A stretch of 64,000 bases of DNA from the NCBI GenBank assembly GCA_036267975.1, contig DATAVA010000002.1, positions 1 to 64,000 on the forward strand. The letters run 5' to 3'. A program made the translations under genes and the position numbers. The DNA is from DAIDKA01 sp036267975. GTDB taxonomy: Bacteria > Pseudomonadota > Gammaproteobacteria > Steroidobacterales > Steroidobacteraceae. Under the pieces are notes generated by a model that worked only from the letters and a program-made list of their open reading frames with translations, was not told where the DNA came from and searched no databases. This document shows positions 50,600 through 61,100 of the stretch, piece after piece (the first letter of the stretch is position 1; the number at the start of each line of letters is the position of its first letter).

Positions 50600-51838
50600 T
50601 CAGGCACTCAGGCCTGACCGTCCTTCGTCGCACACCTCGGCGAGGATGCGGTTGAGCTCCTCCGGGTCGATGGGCTTCACGAGGTGGCGGTCGAATCCGG
50701 CACTGCGTGCCTTGCGCTTGTCGTCCTCCTGACCCCAACCTGTCTGCGCGCACAGGAGTGCCGATTTTGCCCAGGGACGGGCCCGCAGGCGCCGCGCGGT
50801 CTCGTAGCCGTCGATACCGGGCATTCCTATATCCAACAGCACCACCTTCGGGCGGAAGGCCTCGGCCACTTCCAGGGCTTCCAGGCCATCCGCGGCGGTG
50901 CGCACCTCGTGACCCTCCAGATCGAGCATCAGCGCCAGGCTCTGCGCGGCGTCGCGATTGTCGTCCACGATCAGCACCCGCGCGCTGCTGCGCGTCGGAT
51001 CGCTGTCGACGGACTCCGTTGCGGCCGGCGCGGCCCGCACCGCCTGGACGTGGGCGAGATTCAGCTGTACGACGAAGGTGCTGCCTTCACCCACACCATC
51101 GCTGTGAACGGCGATCTGGCCGCCGTGCAGCTCGACCAGATGCCGGGCGAGCGTCATGCCGATACCGAGGCCGACGTGGGCGTCGCGAGTGGCGTTGCCG
51201 TTGCGCGTGAAGCGATCAAACACCTGCGGCAGGACGTCCTCCGAGATGCCGGTGCCATCGTCGGAAATGCTGATCACCAGACACTTATCGTCCTCGGTCG
51301 CGTTGATGCGGATTTCAGCCCCCACGGGACTGAATTTGGAACTGTTGTTGAGGATGCCGGCGAAGACCTGCACGACACGGCGGCTGTCCACATACAGCCA
51401 CACCGGCACCCGTGGCAGATCCACGCGCAGGTGCTGCTGCCGGCTCTCCAGGACCGCGCCATTGGCATCGATGGCCCGCTGCAGCAGCGACTCCAGCGTC
51501 ACACGTTCGCGACGTAGTTCCAGATGTCCCTGCGCCACATGCGCCACATCCGTCAGGTCCTCGATCAGCCGCGCGAGCTGCTTGACCTGGCGCTCGATCA
51601 TGCCGCGCGCGGCGCGGGTGAGGGCCTGGTCGTTGCCTGCGATCCGCAGGATATGGACGGCACTGCGCATGGTGGCCAGTGGATTGCGCATTTCATGGGC
51701 GAGGGTGGCGAAGAAGTTCTTGCGGTCATTCTCACTCTCGCGCTCACGCAGCAGCTTGGTCAGCCGGTCGCGTTCGGCTGTCACCGCTGTCAGACGCGCC
51801 TGCAGTTCAGCCCGGCGGCTGATGGGTTCCTGTGTCAT
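50600..51838 (-). CDS. Soluble hybrid histidine kinase with C-terminal receiver
   Basis: A 412-residue cytosolic kinase without transmembrane or PAS input. A short coiled coil (about residues 5-38) leads to HisKA with the phospho-acceptor His in AHEMRNPL near residue 48. The HATPase contains ILNNSSKFSP, DDGTGIS and GLGIGMTLARH. A CheY-like receiver follows from about residue 290, with VLLDIGMPG giving the phospho-acceptor Asp and KPIDPEEL the conserved Lys. ATG 51838 is favoured over an 8-codon extension. It is 54 bases downstream of the sensor kinase gene, so it is probably cotranscribed. Confidence 0.9.
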   Translation of the reverse strand: MTQEPISRRAELQARLTAVTAERDRLTKLLRERESENDRKNFFATLAHEMRNPLATMRSAVHILRIAGNDQALTRAARGMIERQVKQLARLIEDLTDVAHVAQGHLELRRERVTLESLLQRAIDANGAVLESRQQHLRVDLPRVPVWLYVDSRRVVQVFAGILNNSSKFSPVGAEIRINATEDDKCLVISISDDGTGISEDVLPQVFDRFTRNGNATRDAHVGLGIGMTLARHLVELHGGQIAVHSDGVGEGSTFVVQLNLAHVQAVRAAPAATESVDSDPTRSSARVLIVDDNRDAAQSLALMLDLEGHEVRTAADGLEALEVAEAFRPKVVLLDIGMPGIDGYETARRLRARPWAKSALLCAQTGWGQEDDKRKARSAGFDRHLVKPIDPEELNRILAEVCDEGRSGLSA

Positions 51839-51892
51839 GCGTGCTCCCCGGCGGTGGCCCAATCTTGGTCAACCGACAGGACACAGCAAGAA

Positions 51893-53263
51893 TCAGGCCG
51901 GGCGCGGGAAGCGCACGACAATCCGGGTGCCATGACCGTCGCGACCGGCCTCGGCATGGACGGTGGCGCGGTGCACGGTGGCGATCTCACGCACGATGGC
52001 GAGCCCCAGGCCGCAGCCGTCCGTCTCGGCGCTGGCGCCGCGATGAAAGCGTTCGAACACGCGCTCGCGCTCGGACTCCGGGATGCCGGGTCCATCATCG
52101 GTCAATGACAGCTCGGGAAGCGCTCCGGCAGACACGCTCAACGTCACGCTCGAGCCCTCGGGGCAGTAGCGCAGGGCATTGTCGATCAGGTTATTGATGA
52201 GTTCCTCGAGCAGTCCCCCATGGCCCAGGACCATGACGGCATGCTCGGGCGCGACAAACCCAAAGTCCATGCACCGCGCCAGTGCCGGGCCGATCCAGGT
52301 TTCACCGGCGGAGCGGGCCAGCGCGGCAAGGTCCAGCAGCGAGAGGGTGCGGGTCGCTGCCGCTTCCGGTCCGGAGCGGGCGAGGGCGAGCAACTGCTGG
52401 GTGATACGGCCCGCGCGACCGACCGAGGTCTGCAGGCCACGCAGTGCGAGATTGCGTGATTCAGTATCCAGACTGCGTTGCGCCGTTTCCGCATGCAGTG
52501 ACAGGGCCGCGAGCGGCGTGCGCAGCTGGTGCGCAGCATCGGACACGAAGCGGCGCTGCGCGGTGATGGTCTGCTCGAGTCTGCCCAGCAGCTCATTGAT
52601 GCGCGTCACGAGAATCCGCGCCTCCAGCGGCAGGCCCGCCTCGGACACCGGCGTGAGCAACTCCTGGCCGCGCTTCTCGATGGCCGCCGTGACCACGGTC
52701 AGGGGCCGCAGGCCGCGGTCCACCGCGAAGCGCACGAACAGCAGCGCGCCCAGCAGCAGGCCCAATTGGGGCAATGCCATTTCGAGCAGGATCTCCGACA
52801 GCAGGGTCGCGCGCTTGTTGACGGTTTCCCCGACCACCAGGTGTACGACCTCGCCGGTGCCGCCCACCTTGGCCGCGATGGCGACCACGCGCAGCGGCAC
52901 TCCCGCAATGGTCATGGAGGTCAGCCGCGGGTTGCCGTCGGGGCCGGGTGGCAGGTCCGGCAGATTGCCATCATTGGCGAGGATGCGGCCCTGCGCCGTG
53001 CTGATGCGATAGGACGTCTGGTCGTAGTTGTCGAACTTGAAGATGGCGACCGCCTCACTGGGCAGCAGCACGTCGACCTTGCCGTTCTCGACTCGCAGCG
53101 CCTGCGTCAGGGAGCCTGCATCATCGATCAGCCAGCGGTCATAGGCGAGATTCGCAAAATGTGCCGCCAGCGCATAACAGGAGATGCCATCCAGAACCAG
53201 CAACAGCAGCGCAACGGCCAGAACGCGAAGCGTCAGGCCGGATCGCAGCGAACGCTCAGGCAT
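51893..53263 (-). CDS. Sensor histidine kinase, QseC/TctE-like
   Basis: A 456-residue membrane kinase. A first helix (about residues 13-33), a periplasmic domain of the 2CSK_N type (YDRWLIDDAGSLTQAL at its start), and a second helix near residues 165-185 precede the HAMP-like linker. The HisKA box is SDAAHQLRTPLAALS near residue 244, the N box is NNLIDNALRYCP, and the G boxes are DDGPGIP and GCGLGLAIV. Its start overlaps the response-regulator gene by eight bases, confirming the pair. Confidence 0.92.
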   Translation of the reverse strand: MPERSLRSGLTLRVLAVALLLLVLDGISCYALAAHFANLAYDRWLIDDAGSLTQALRVENGKVDVLLPSEAVAIFKFDNYDQTSYRISTAQGRILANDGNLPDLPPGPDGNPRLTSMTIAGVPLRVVAIAAKVGGTGEVVHLVVGETVNKRATLLSEILLEMALPQLGLLLGALLFVRFAVDRGLRPLTVVTAAIEKRGQELLTPVSEAGLPLEARILVTRINELLGRLEQTITAQRRFVSDAAHQLRTPLAALSLHAETAQRSLDTESRNLALRGLQTSVGRAGRITQQLLALARSGPEAAATRTLSLLDLAALARSAGETWIGPALARCMDFGFVAPEHAVMVLGHGGLLEELINNLIDNALRYCPEGSSVTLSVSAGALPELSLTDDGPGIPESERERVFERFHRGASAETDGCGLGLAIVREIATVHRATVHAEAGRDGHGTRIVVRFPRPA

Positions 53264-53942
53264 CGGTTTCCTGTTCGGCCTTGGCCTCCAGCAGGTAGCC
53301 GAAACCGCGGATGGTCTGCACCTTCAGATCGAAGGGTTCAAGGCGCCGTCGCAGCCGGTGAATAGCCACCTCGATGGCGGTATCGGACAGCGCCTCACCG
53401 GAGGGCGCGAGGCTGCTGGCGATCTGATCCTTCTTGACCACGCGGCCGGCGCGCTGCGCGAGCAGCTCTAACAGCGTGAACTCACGGGCTGTCAGGTCGA
53501 CCGGCGTGCCGTTGAGCAGGATGCGCGGCTGCCCCATGGTCAGTTCCAGCGGGCCGATCTTGATGGATTGGGCACGATCCGCGCGATGGCGGCGGATCAG
53601 CGCGCGGGCGCGTGCTTCAAGCTCGGCCATGACGAAGGGCTTGACGAGGTAATCGTCCGCACCGGCGTCCAGCCCCATCACGCGGTTGTCGACCGCATCG
53701 AGGGCGGTGAGGATGAGAATCGGTAGGCCACGCTGATGGCGCCGCAGGGTACGAATCAAGGACAGGCCGTCCATGTCCGGCAGCCCGATGTCAACGATTG
53801 CCAGATCGAAGTCGTTGAGCAGCAGGACTTCCTGCGCCTCGCGGCCGCGACCACTGTGTTCGACCTGATAGCCCTTCTGATGCAGCAGGTTCACCAGTGC
53901 CCCGCGCAGCTCGGCGTCGTCTTCAACGATATAGGTACGCAT
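53256..53942 (-). CDS. OmpR-family response regulator
   Basis: 228 residues. The receiver domain has acidic pocket EDD (residues 7-9), phospho-acceptor Asp in VDIGLPDMDG near residue 51, and Lys in VKPF. The winged-helix DNA-binding domain has LTAREFTLLELLAQRAG and IRGFGYLLEA. It is the partner of the overlapping sensor kinase. The order regulator-sensor-hybrid kinase suggests a three-protein relay or cross-talk. Confidence 0.94.
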   Translation of the reverse strand: MRTYIVEDDAELRGALVNLLHQKGYQVEHSGRGREAQEVLLLNDFDLAIVDIGLPDMDGLSLIRTLRRHQRGLPILILTALDAVDNRVMGLDAGADDYLVKPFVMAELEARARALIRRHRADRAQSIKIGPLELTMGQPRILLNGTPVDLTAREFTLLELLAQRAGRVVKKDQIASSLAPSGEALSDTAIEVAIHRLRRRLEPFDLKVQTIRGFGYLLEAKAEQETDA

Positions 53943-54013
53943 AGGGGCTGATTATGCGCAAATTCTGCGCAATCCGCGCGCCCATAAGTTCGAAGGGTTG
54001 CCGAAAGGAAAAG

Positions 54014-55261
54014 CTAGTTCGATTCCTGGGCGATGCGTTCCAGACACTGCGCGGCGCGGCGCGAGGCGTCCGCCCAGGTCAGGGTGCTGTCCAGGCCTTC
54101 GAGGTATTCCGGCGCGACGACCGCACTGGGTATCAGGCTGCGCGCGCAGCCATCGGTATCATCGCCCCCGGTCAATGCCATCGCGACGGCGAGCGCCGCC
54201 AGCGCATCAAGTCCGGCTGACGTCACGCGCGTCGGACGGTGATGGTGGGCCACCGCTTCCACGACCGCATAGGGCAGGCCCCAAATTGCCAGCAGGTAGG
54301 CGCCGATTTCAGCATGCGAGGCACCGAGAATTTCATACTCGGCCTGCGGTAGCGCAATGCCGGCCGCGAGTGCGAACTCAATGGCCTGCTCCAGCTCACG
54401 CGGACACTCCTGGATCAAGATCCAGTAGCCGATGTCGTGCAGCAGCGCGGCCAGCACCGTGTCGTCGGCCTGCTGCGTTCCTGCCGTGATCGACTGTGCG
54501 ACGGCGGCCGTACGCTGCGCATGCAGCTGCAGATCCTGGAGGTCGACCGCGGCGTGGCGCAGGCGTCCGGGCCAGCGCGAAAATACTTCTGCGCACATCA
54601 CGAGGTTGCGAATCGTCTGGAAGCCCAGGTACAGCACCGCCTGCTCGATATTGCTGATGCGACGGGCGCGACGGAAGTACGCCGAATTGGCCATCTGCAG
54701 CACCTTCACGGTGAGGGCCGCGTCAGCGCCGATGACGCACGCGACATCGCGCGCGCTGGTCTCGGGCTTGGCCATCACGACCTGCAGCCGCGCAAACACG
54801 CGCGGTTGCGCCGGCAGCTGGCGGATGCGACCGACGATGTCCAGCACCCTCGGATGCGTCAACTCTTCGCGCAGCTGCAGACTGCGTGCCACGGCGGCTT
54901 CGAGCTGCTCCGGGCGGCACGGTTTGCTCAGATACTGGTGCGCCAGCGGCAGCAGGCGCAGCTTCTGCTCGGCATCGGACATGCCCGACAGTGCAATGCG
55001 AATGGTGGCCGGCCAGCGTTCACTGATGGCGTGCAGCAGCTGGGCACCGTCCATGCCCGGCATGTGGATATCACTGACGATCACATCGTGGGGGGTCTGT
55101 TCGAAACGCGACAGCGCATCGGCGCCGCAGTCCACGAACGTCATGTGCCACTTGGACTTCAGCGGCTGCAGGCGCAGTCGCAGACCTTCCAGAACCTGGG
55201 GCTCGTCGTCAACGAACAGCACATGCCGCAACGCGGCTTTCGACTTGGAAGGCGTTTCCAT
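54014..55261 (-). CDS. Response regulator with HDOD output domain
   Basis: A 415-residue protein. The receiver (residues 12-130) has DDEPQ, phospho-acceptor Asp in VSDIHMPGMDG near residue 63, and Lys in LSKP. An HDOD domain follows (about residues 140-350): LPAQPRVFARLQ, VLQMANSAYFRR and the degenerate HD motif LLHDIGYW. A later His-rich segment (AVAHHHRPT) lies near the end. HDOD proteins are non-catalytic relatives of HD-GYP phosphodiesterases that signal through protein contacts. It lies 71 bases upstream of the OmpR-type regulator on the same strand and is divergent from the efflux operon. Confidence 0.9.
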   Translation of the reverse strand: METPSKSKAALRHVLFVDDEPQVLEGLRLRLQPLKSKWHMTFVDCGADALSRFEQTPHDVIVSDIHMPGMDGAQLLHAISERWPATIRIALSGMSDAEQKLRLLPLAHQYLSKPCRPEQLEAAVARSLQLREELTHPRVLDIVGRIRQLPAQPRVFARLQVVMAKPETSARDVACVIGADAALTVKVLQMANSAYFRRARRISNIEQAVLYLGFQTIRNLVMCAEVFSRWPGRLRHAAVDLQDLQLHAQRTAAVAQSITAGTQQADDTVLAALLHDIGYWILIQECPRELEQAIEFALAAGIALPQAEYEILGASHAEIGAYLLAIWGLPYAVVEAVAHHHRPTRVTSAGLDALAALAVAMALTGGDDTDGCARSLIPSAVVAPEYLEGLDSTLTWADASRRAAQCLERIAQESN

Positions 55262-55492
55262 GAGCTGCGCATTTCAACGCACCGCCGCGCACGGGCGACG
55301 GCGTTACCTCACATTATTGGGCTCGGGTCTGGGCCATTTCCGCGCCCTGTCGCGCGCGTCACTTTTCGCCCGGTTTATGTATTCTTTGTCCGATGCGGTC
55401 GAAGCACAGTTTGTCGCCCGTTCGCGTCGGTTCCCCGGTAATATGACAACGCACCGCGCGGTCTGCCGGTCTTCAAGGTTAACAATTCGTTC

Positions 55493-56974
55493 ATGCGTCA
55501 TCGCGAATGGCTGCCCGCGCCAGTGACGGGCAATTATTTATTGGCTGCAGCAGTGGCGGGGCTGTGCGGATGCACGGTGGGCCCGGACTTCCACAGGCCC
55601 GCGCCGCCGGCCACCGACCACTACCTGGCGGGCCCACCGATCCAGACGGTCGGCGCACCCGCAGCGACCCAGACGCTCGTTGCCGGGCAGGATATTCCGG
55701 TGCAATGGTGGAACCTGTTCCACAGTGAACCGCTCGATGCGCTGGTGCGTTTGGGGCTGCGTGACAGTCCGACCATCGCCGCCGCCGCCGCCGCGCTGCG
55801 CTCGGCCCAGGAAGGCTACGTCGCGCAGCGCGGCAGTCTCTTCCCGCAGGTTGATGGGCAATTCCAGACCCAGCGTGAAGCCGCGCCCGGTGCCGCGTTC
55901 GGGCTGCCGCAGGTCGGCACCAGCACCTTCACATTGTTCGATGCCGCCGTGAACGTCACCTACAAGTTCGACCTGTTCGGTGCGACCCGTCGCCAACTGG
56001 AAGCGCTCGCCGCGCAGGCGGACTATCAGCGCTGGCAGCTCGAGGCGGCGCGGCTGACCCTGGCTGGCAATATCGTGACCACTGTGATCACGGCGGCGGC
56101 ATTGAATGACGAGGTCGCCGCCACCGACGAAATGCTGACCACCGAGCGCGATCAGCTTGCGATCATCCAGCGGCAGCACGCTGTTGGCGCCGCCTCGCAG
56201 GCCGACGTGCTGACCCAGCAGGCGCAGGTTTCCCAGCTGCAGGCGACGCTGCCCGGATTGCACAAATCCGTGGCACAGGCCGGGCACCGTCTGGCCGTAT
56301 TGAGTGGTCAGACGCCCGACCATGCCAGTATCGGGGCGCTGTCACTGAGCACATTGATGCTGCCGGCACAGTTGCCGGTGTCCGTGCCCGCGAAGCTGGT
56401 GCGTCAGCGGCCGGATGTCCTGGCCGCCGAATCGCAACTGCATCAGGCGAGTGCTCAGGCCGGGGTGGCAACCGCCAATCTGTACCCGCAACTGACGCTG
56501 TCGGGCAGCATCGGTTCGGAGACGACTTCAATCACGGACCTGTTTGGTCCCGGTACGGCCGCGTGGAACATCGGTGGCTCGCTGATGCAGCCGCTGTTCC
56601 ACGGCGGTGAACTGCGCGCCAAACGACGCCAGGCCTTCGATGATCTCGACCAGGCCACTGCGCAGTACCGCGGCACCGTGCTGTCGGCACTGCAGGATGT
56701 CGCCGACACGCTGCGCGCGCTGCAGGACGACGCGCTCACGCAGCAGGCAGACGCACAGGCCGAAGCCGCAGCGCGTGATTCGCTCGAAATAACCCGCCGC
56801 CAGTTCCAGGCCGGCGGCACTTCATACGTCAACCTGCTCATCGCGCAGCGTCAGTACGCGCAGGCGCGCCTGACGCGCATTCAGGGAGAGATGGCACGGA
56901 TGACGGACTCCGCGGCGCTGCTGCAGTCCTTGGGCGGCGGCTGGTGGAATCGCGACACGCAAGGGAGCCGGTAG
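55493..56974 (+). CDS. RND efflux outer membrane lipoprotein, NodT family
   Basis: A 493-residue TolC-like channel with lipoprotein signal (AVAGLCGC lipobox near residue 24) and the NodT start CTVGPDFHRP. Two outer-membrane efflux repeats follow, including the mid-protein LTLAGNIVTTVITAAALNDEV and the C-terminal ALQDVADTLRAL and FQAGGTSYVNLL. First gene of the efflux operon. Its TAG shares a base with the GTG start of the adaptor gene. The 231 bases to the divergent HDOD gene should hold both promoters. Confidence 0.93.
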   Translation: MRHREWLPAPVTGNYLLAAAVAGLCGCTVGPDFHRPAPPATDHYLAGPPIQTVGAPAATQTLVAGQDIPVQWWNLFHSEPLDALVRLGLRDSPTIAAAAAALRSAQEGYVAQRGSLFPQVDGQFQTQREAAPGAAFGLPQVGTSTFTLFDAAVNVTYKFDLFGATRRQLEALAAQADYQRWQLEAARLTLAGNIVTTVITAAALNDEVAATDEMLTTERDQLAIIQRQHAVGAASQADVLTQQAQVSQLQATLPGLHKSVAQAGHRLAVLSGQTPDHASIGALSLSTLMLPAQLPVSVPAKLVRQRPDVLAAESQLHQASAQAGVATANLYPQLTLSGSIGSETTSITDLFGPGTAAWNIGGSLMQPLFHGGELRAKRRQAFDDLDQATAQYRGTVLSALQDVADTLRALQDDALTQQADAQAEAAARDSLEITRRQFQAGGTSYVNLLIAQRQYAQARLTRIQGEMARMTDSAALLQSLGGGWWNRDTQGSR

Positions 56975-58152
56975 TGGCGACTTCAGAATTTCAGACTCCT
57001 CAGTACGATGCGGCCACGCTGCGGCGCGTGTTCCGGCGCCGACTCATCATCATCAGCGTCGCGGTGCTGATCCTCACCGTCGGCATCCTCGGCTTCAATC
57101 TCGTCAAGGCGCACTTCATCGCGCAGGCACTGGCGCAGAATGCCTCACCGAAGCAGACCGTCGCGACGGCCACCGTGAAATTCGAGGATTGGCAGCCCCA
57201 GATCAATGCGGTGGGTACGCTGCGCGCGGTGCGCGGTGTCGATGTCACGACCGAAGTGGCGGGGCTCGTGCGCACCATCGGGTTCAAATCCGGACAGACG
57301 GTGAGCAGCGGCGCAACCCTGGTGCAGCTGAATGCGGATTCAGATATCGCGCAGCAGCAGGCTTTGGCAGCGGCGGCCGATCTCGCCGCCGTGGTCTATA
57401 AACGCGACCAGGAGCAGTTCCAGGCGCAGGCCATCAGTCAGGCGCAGCTCGACAGCGACGCCGCGGACGTGAAGAACAAGCGGGCACAGGTGAACGCCCA
57501 GGCGGCGCTCGTGGCCAAGAAAACCCTGCGCGCCCCATTTGCCGGACAGCTGGGCATCACGACGCTGAATCCCGGGCAGTACCTGAATCCCGGCGACAAG
57601 GTCGTCACCCTGCAGCAGCTGGATCCGATCCTGGTCGATTTCCGGCTGCCGCAACAAAGCCTGGCGCGCATCAGCGTCGGCCAGACGGTCACGCTGACGG
57701 CCGACACCTGGCCCGGCGTCACCTTCGCCGGGCATATCACGGCAGTGAATCCGCAGGTCGACAATGCGACCCGCAATGTGCAGGTGGAAGCTTCGGTCGA
57801 CAATCACTCGCGCCAGCTGTTTCCAGGCATGTTCGGGCATCTGCAGGTGGCTGCCGGCGCGCTCGTGCATGCGCTGACGCTGCCGCAGTCGGCAGTCACC
57901 TACAATCCGTATGGCGCGACCGTGTTCCTGGTCGTTCCGGACACCAGCAATAGCGGCGGCAAGACGGTCAAACAGACCTTCGTCACCCTTGGGGACACGC
58001 GCGGCGATCAGGTGCAGGCGCTGGCGGGCGTCAAGGAGGGCGATGTGGTGGTCAGCGCCGGACAGATGAAGCTCAAGAACGGAACGCCCGTGGCGATCGA
58101 TAATTCGGTCAGGCCCAGCGACGATCCGAATCCGACGCCGCAGGAACACTAG
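56974..58152 (+). CDS. RND efflux periplasmic adaptor (membrane-fusion protein)
   Basis: A 392-residue HlyD/AcrA-type adaptor. The GTG start follows AAGGGAG and gives VATSEFQTPQY; an ATG 30 bases upstream is also in frame. It has an N-terminal anchor helix (about residues 24-44), the lipoyl/beta-barrel segments ADSDIAQQQALAAAAD and RAPFAGQLGITTLNPGQYLNPG, a hairpin, and the C-terminal barrel (LPQSAVTYNPYG). It has no lipobox, so it is anchored by the helix. It bridges the RND pump and the NodT channel. Confidence 0.92.
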   Translation: MATSEFQTPQYDAATLRRVFRRRLIIISVAVLILTVGILGFNLVKAHFIAQALAQNASPKQTVATATVKFEDWQPQINAVGTLRAVRGVDVTTEVAGLVRTIGFKSGQTVSSGATLVQLNADSDIAQQQALAAAADLAAVVYKRDQEQFQAQAISQAQLDSDAADVKNKRAQVNAQAALVAKKTLRAPFAGQLGITTLNPGQYLNPGDKVVTLQQLDPILVDFRLPQQSLARISVGQTVTLTADTWPGVTFAGHITAVNPQVDNATRNVQVEASVDNHSRQLFPGMFGHLQVAAGALVHALTLPQSAVTYNPYGATVFLVVPDTSNSGGKTVKQTFVTLGDTRGDQVQALAGVKEGDVVVSAGQMKLKNGTPVAIDNSVRPSDDPNPTPQEH

Positions 58153-58163
58153 GGTCGCCGGGG

Positions 58164-61100
58164 ATGAAGCTCACAGATCTGTTCATCCGGCGCCCGGTGC
58201 TGGCGATCGTCATCAGCCTGTTCATCTTCGTGCTGGGCATGCGCGCGATTTTCAGTCTCTCGATCACGCAGTATCCGCAGACCGAGAGCGCCAACATCAC
58301 CATCAACACCACCTATTACGGCGCCGATGCCGCCACGGTGGCCGGTTTCATCACCCAACCGCTGGAGGCGGCCATTGCGCAGGCCCAGGGCATCGAATAC
58401 ATGTCCTCTTCCAGCACCACCGGCTCTTCGAGCATCACGGCAACCTTGCGCCTCAACTACGACTCCAACCGGGCCCTGACTGAAATCAGTGCCAAGGTGA
58501 ACTCGGTGCGCAACCAGCTGCCGCCCCAGTCGCAGCAACCGGTGGTCGCGATCGATCCGGGCAGCACGACGGCGGCGATGTACATCGGGTTCTTCACCGA
58601 CACGCTGCCGCCCAATGGCGTGACCGACTACCTGATCCGGGTGGTGCAGCCGAAGCTGGACGCCATTCCCGGCGTACAGTCGGCGGACGTGCAGGGTGCG
58701 CGCGTGTACGCCCTGCGCGCGTGGCTGGATCCGGAGCGCATGGCGGCCCGCAACGTCGCCGCCAGCGACGTCTATACCGCGCTCGCGGCCAACAACTATC
58801 TGACTGCGGTGGGCAGCACCAAGGGGCAGATGGTCTCCGTGGATCTCACGGCCGATACGGATCTGCATTCGCTCGATGGCTTCCGGGAGCTCATCGTGCG
58901 CCAGCAGAACAATACGGTCGTGCGCCTCAAGGATGTCGCGACGGTGGAGCTGGGCGCCGAGGATTACGACTCCGGCGTGACCTGGGACGGTCGTCATTCC
59001 GTGTTTCTGGCGGTGCAGAACGCGCCGAAGGCGAACGCGCTGCAGGTGGCGCAGGCGGTGCGTGATGCGCTGCCCGCCATCCAGGCGCAGTTGCCGAGCG
59101 GCATGCGCGCTGAGATAGTCTACGACACCACGATGTTCGTGCGCAGCGCCATCCGTGAGGTCGTCAAGACCCTGGGCGAGGCACTGTTGATCGTGACGGT
59201 CGTGATCTTCCTGTTTCTGGGCACGGTGCGCGCCACCGCCGTCCCCATGGTGGCCATGCCGCTGTCGCTGGTGGGCACCTTCTTCATGATGCTGGTGCTG
59301 GGCTACTCGATCAATCTGCTGACGCTGCTGGCCCTGGTGCTCGCCATCGGACTGGTAGTTGATGACGCCATCATCGTGGTGGAGAACTTCGACCGGCACC
59401 TGAAGGCCGGGGAGTCACCGCTGGATTCGGCGCTGTTTGCGGCCCGTGAGCTCGGGGGTCCGATCCTGGCGATGACGGTGGTGCTGGTGGCCGCCTACCT
59501 GCCGATCGGTTTCCAGGGCGGCCTCACCGGTGCGCTCTTCACCCAGTTTGCCTTCACGCTGGCCGCGGCCGTCACGGTATCCGCCGTCATCGCGCTGACC
59601 CTCTCGCCCATGCTGTGCTCGAAGCTGTTCCGCGGCAACCAGAAAGAGGGCAAGTTTGCCGAACAGCTGGATCGCAACTTCGAGCGGGTCCGGCACTTCT
59701 ACCAGCGCGCCCTGTCCGAATGGCTGATGACCTGGCAGGTGCTGGTGGGCCTGGGCGCGGCAATCTTGTGCCTCACCATCTATCTGTTCGCCACCGCGAA
59801 CTCCGAGCTGGCGCCCGCCGAGGACCAGGGTGTGGTCGTGGCACAGATCCAAGGCGCACCCAATGCGACCTTCCAGCAGATGGAGATGTACAGCAAGCAG
59901 ATGTTCGATGCCGCCGCCTCGCTGCCCGAATACTACGGGGTGTTCCAGCGGGTAGCCGGCAACAGCGGCTTCGGCGGCGTGCTGTTTACCCCCTGGGGCG
60001 ATCGCAAGCGCACCGCCGCGCAGCTTCAGCAGGTGCTCCAGGAGCGTTGGAGCCGCATCGCCGGTGCGCAGATCGCAGCATTCCAGCAGCCGGCGCTGCC
60101 GGGATCATCCGGACTGCCGCTGCAGTTCGTCATCACGACCACCGAGTCGCCGCAGAATCTGTACGAGGTGACCGAGGCGCTGCTGGCCCGCGCCCGGGCG
60201 AGCGGCATGTTCTTCTTCATCAATTCCGACATGAAAATCGATAAGCCGCAGGCGACCCTGGACGTGGACCGGGAATTGGTGGGAGACATGGGTCTGACCC
60301 AGCAGGATGTCGGCGCGAGCCTGGGTGCTGCGCTGGGTGGCGGCTACGTCAATTACTTCTCCATTTCCGGCCGCTCCTACAAGGTGATTCCGCAGGTGCT
60401 GCAGAAGGATCGCCTCAACCCCTCGCAGGTGCTCGACTACTACGTGCATGCGGGGGATGGTTCGCTGATCAAGGCGCGCACGCTGGCCACCATCAAGACC
60501 AGCACGGTGCCGGAGTCCATCAACCACTTTCAGCAACTGAACGCCGCGACCATTTCCGGAACGCCAGCGGTCTCCCAGGATGCGGCGCTGAAATATCTGC
60601 GCGATACGCTGCAGGCCATCGCGCCCTCCGGCTACACCGCCGATTATGCCGGGCAGTCACGCCAGTTCATCCTCGGCTCCGGCAATTTCACGGTGACGCT
60701 GTTTTTCGCGCTGATCATTGTCTATCTGGCGCTGGCCGCACAGTTCGAGAGTTTCCGCGACCCCGCCGTGATCCTGGTCTCCGTTCCCATGGCCCTGTTC
60801 GGCGCCATGCTATTCATCAACACCGGGGTGTCGACGCTCAACATCTACACGCAGGTGGGACTGGTGACCCTGCTGGGCCTGATCAGCAAGCACGGCATCC
60901 TGATCGTGCAGTTCGCCAATGAGCTGCAGAAGCGCGGACGCAACAAGATGCAGGCCATCGTGGAGGCCGCCTCGGTGCGTTTGCGGCCGATTCTCATGAC
61001 GACGGCGGCCATGGTTCTGGGCGTGGTGCCGCTGGTGATTGCCTCCGGCGCTGGCGCAGCTGGACGGCGTTCCATGGGCATCGTGCTGTTCACCGGTCTG

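Noticed and set aside
58149..59399. Antisense open frame of 416 codons inside the RND pump gene
   Set aside because: Shadow of the AcrB-like gene; composition (His, Arg, Gln, Asp rich) shows no protein-like pattern.
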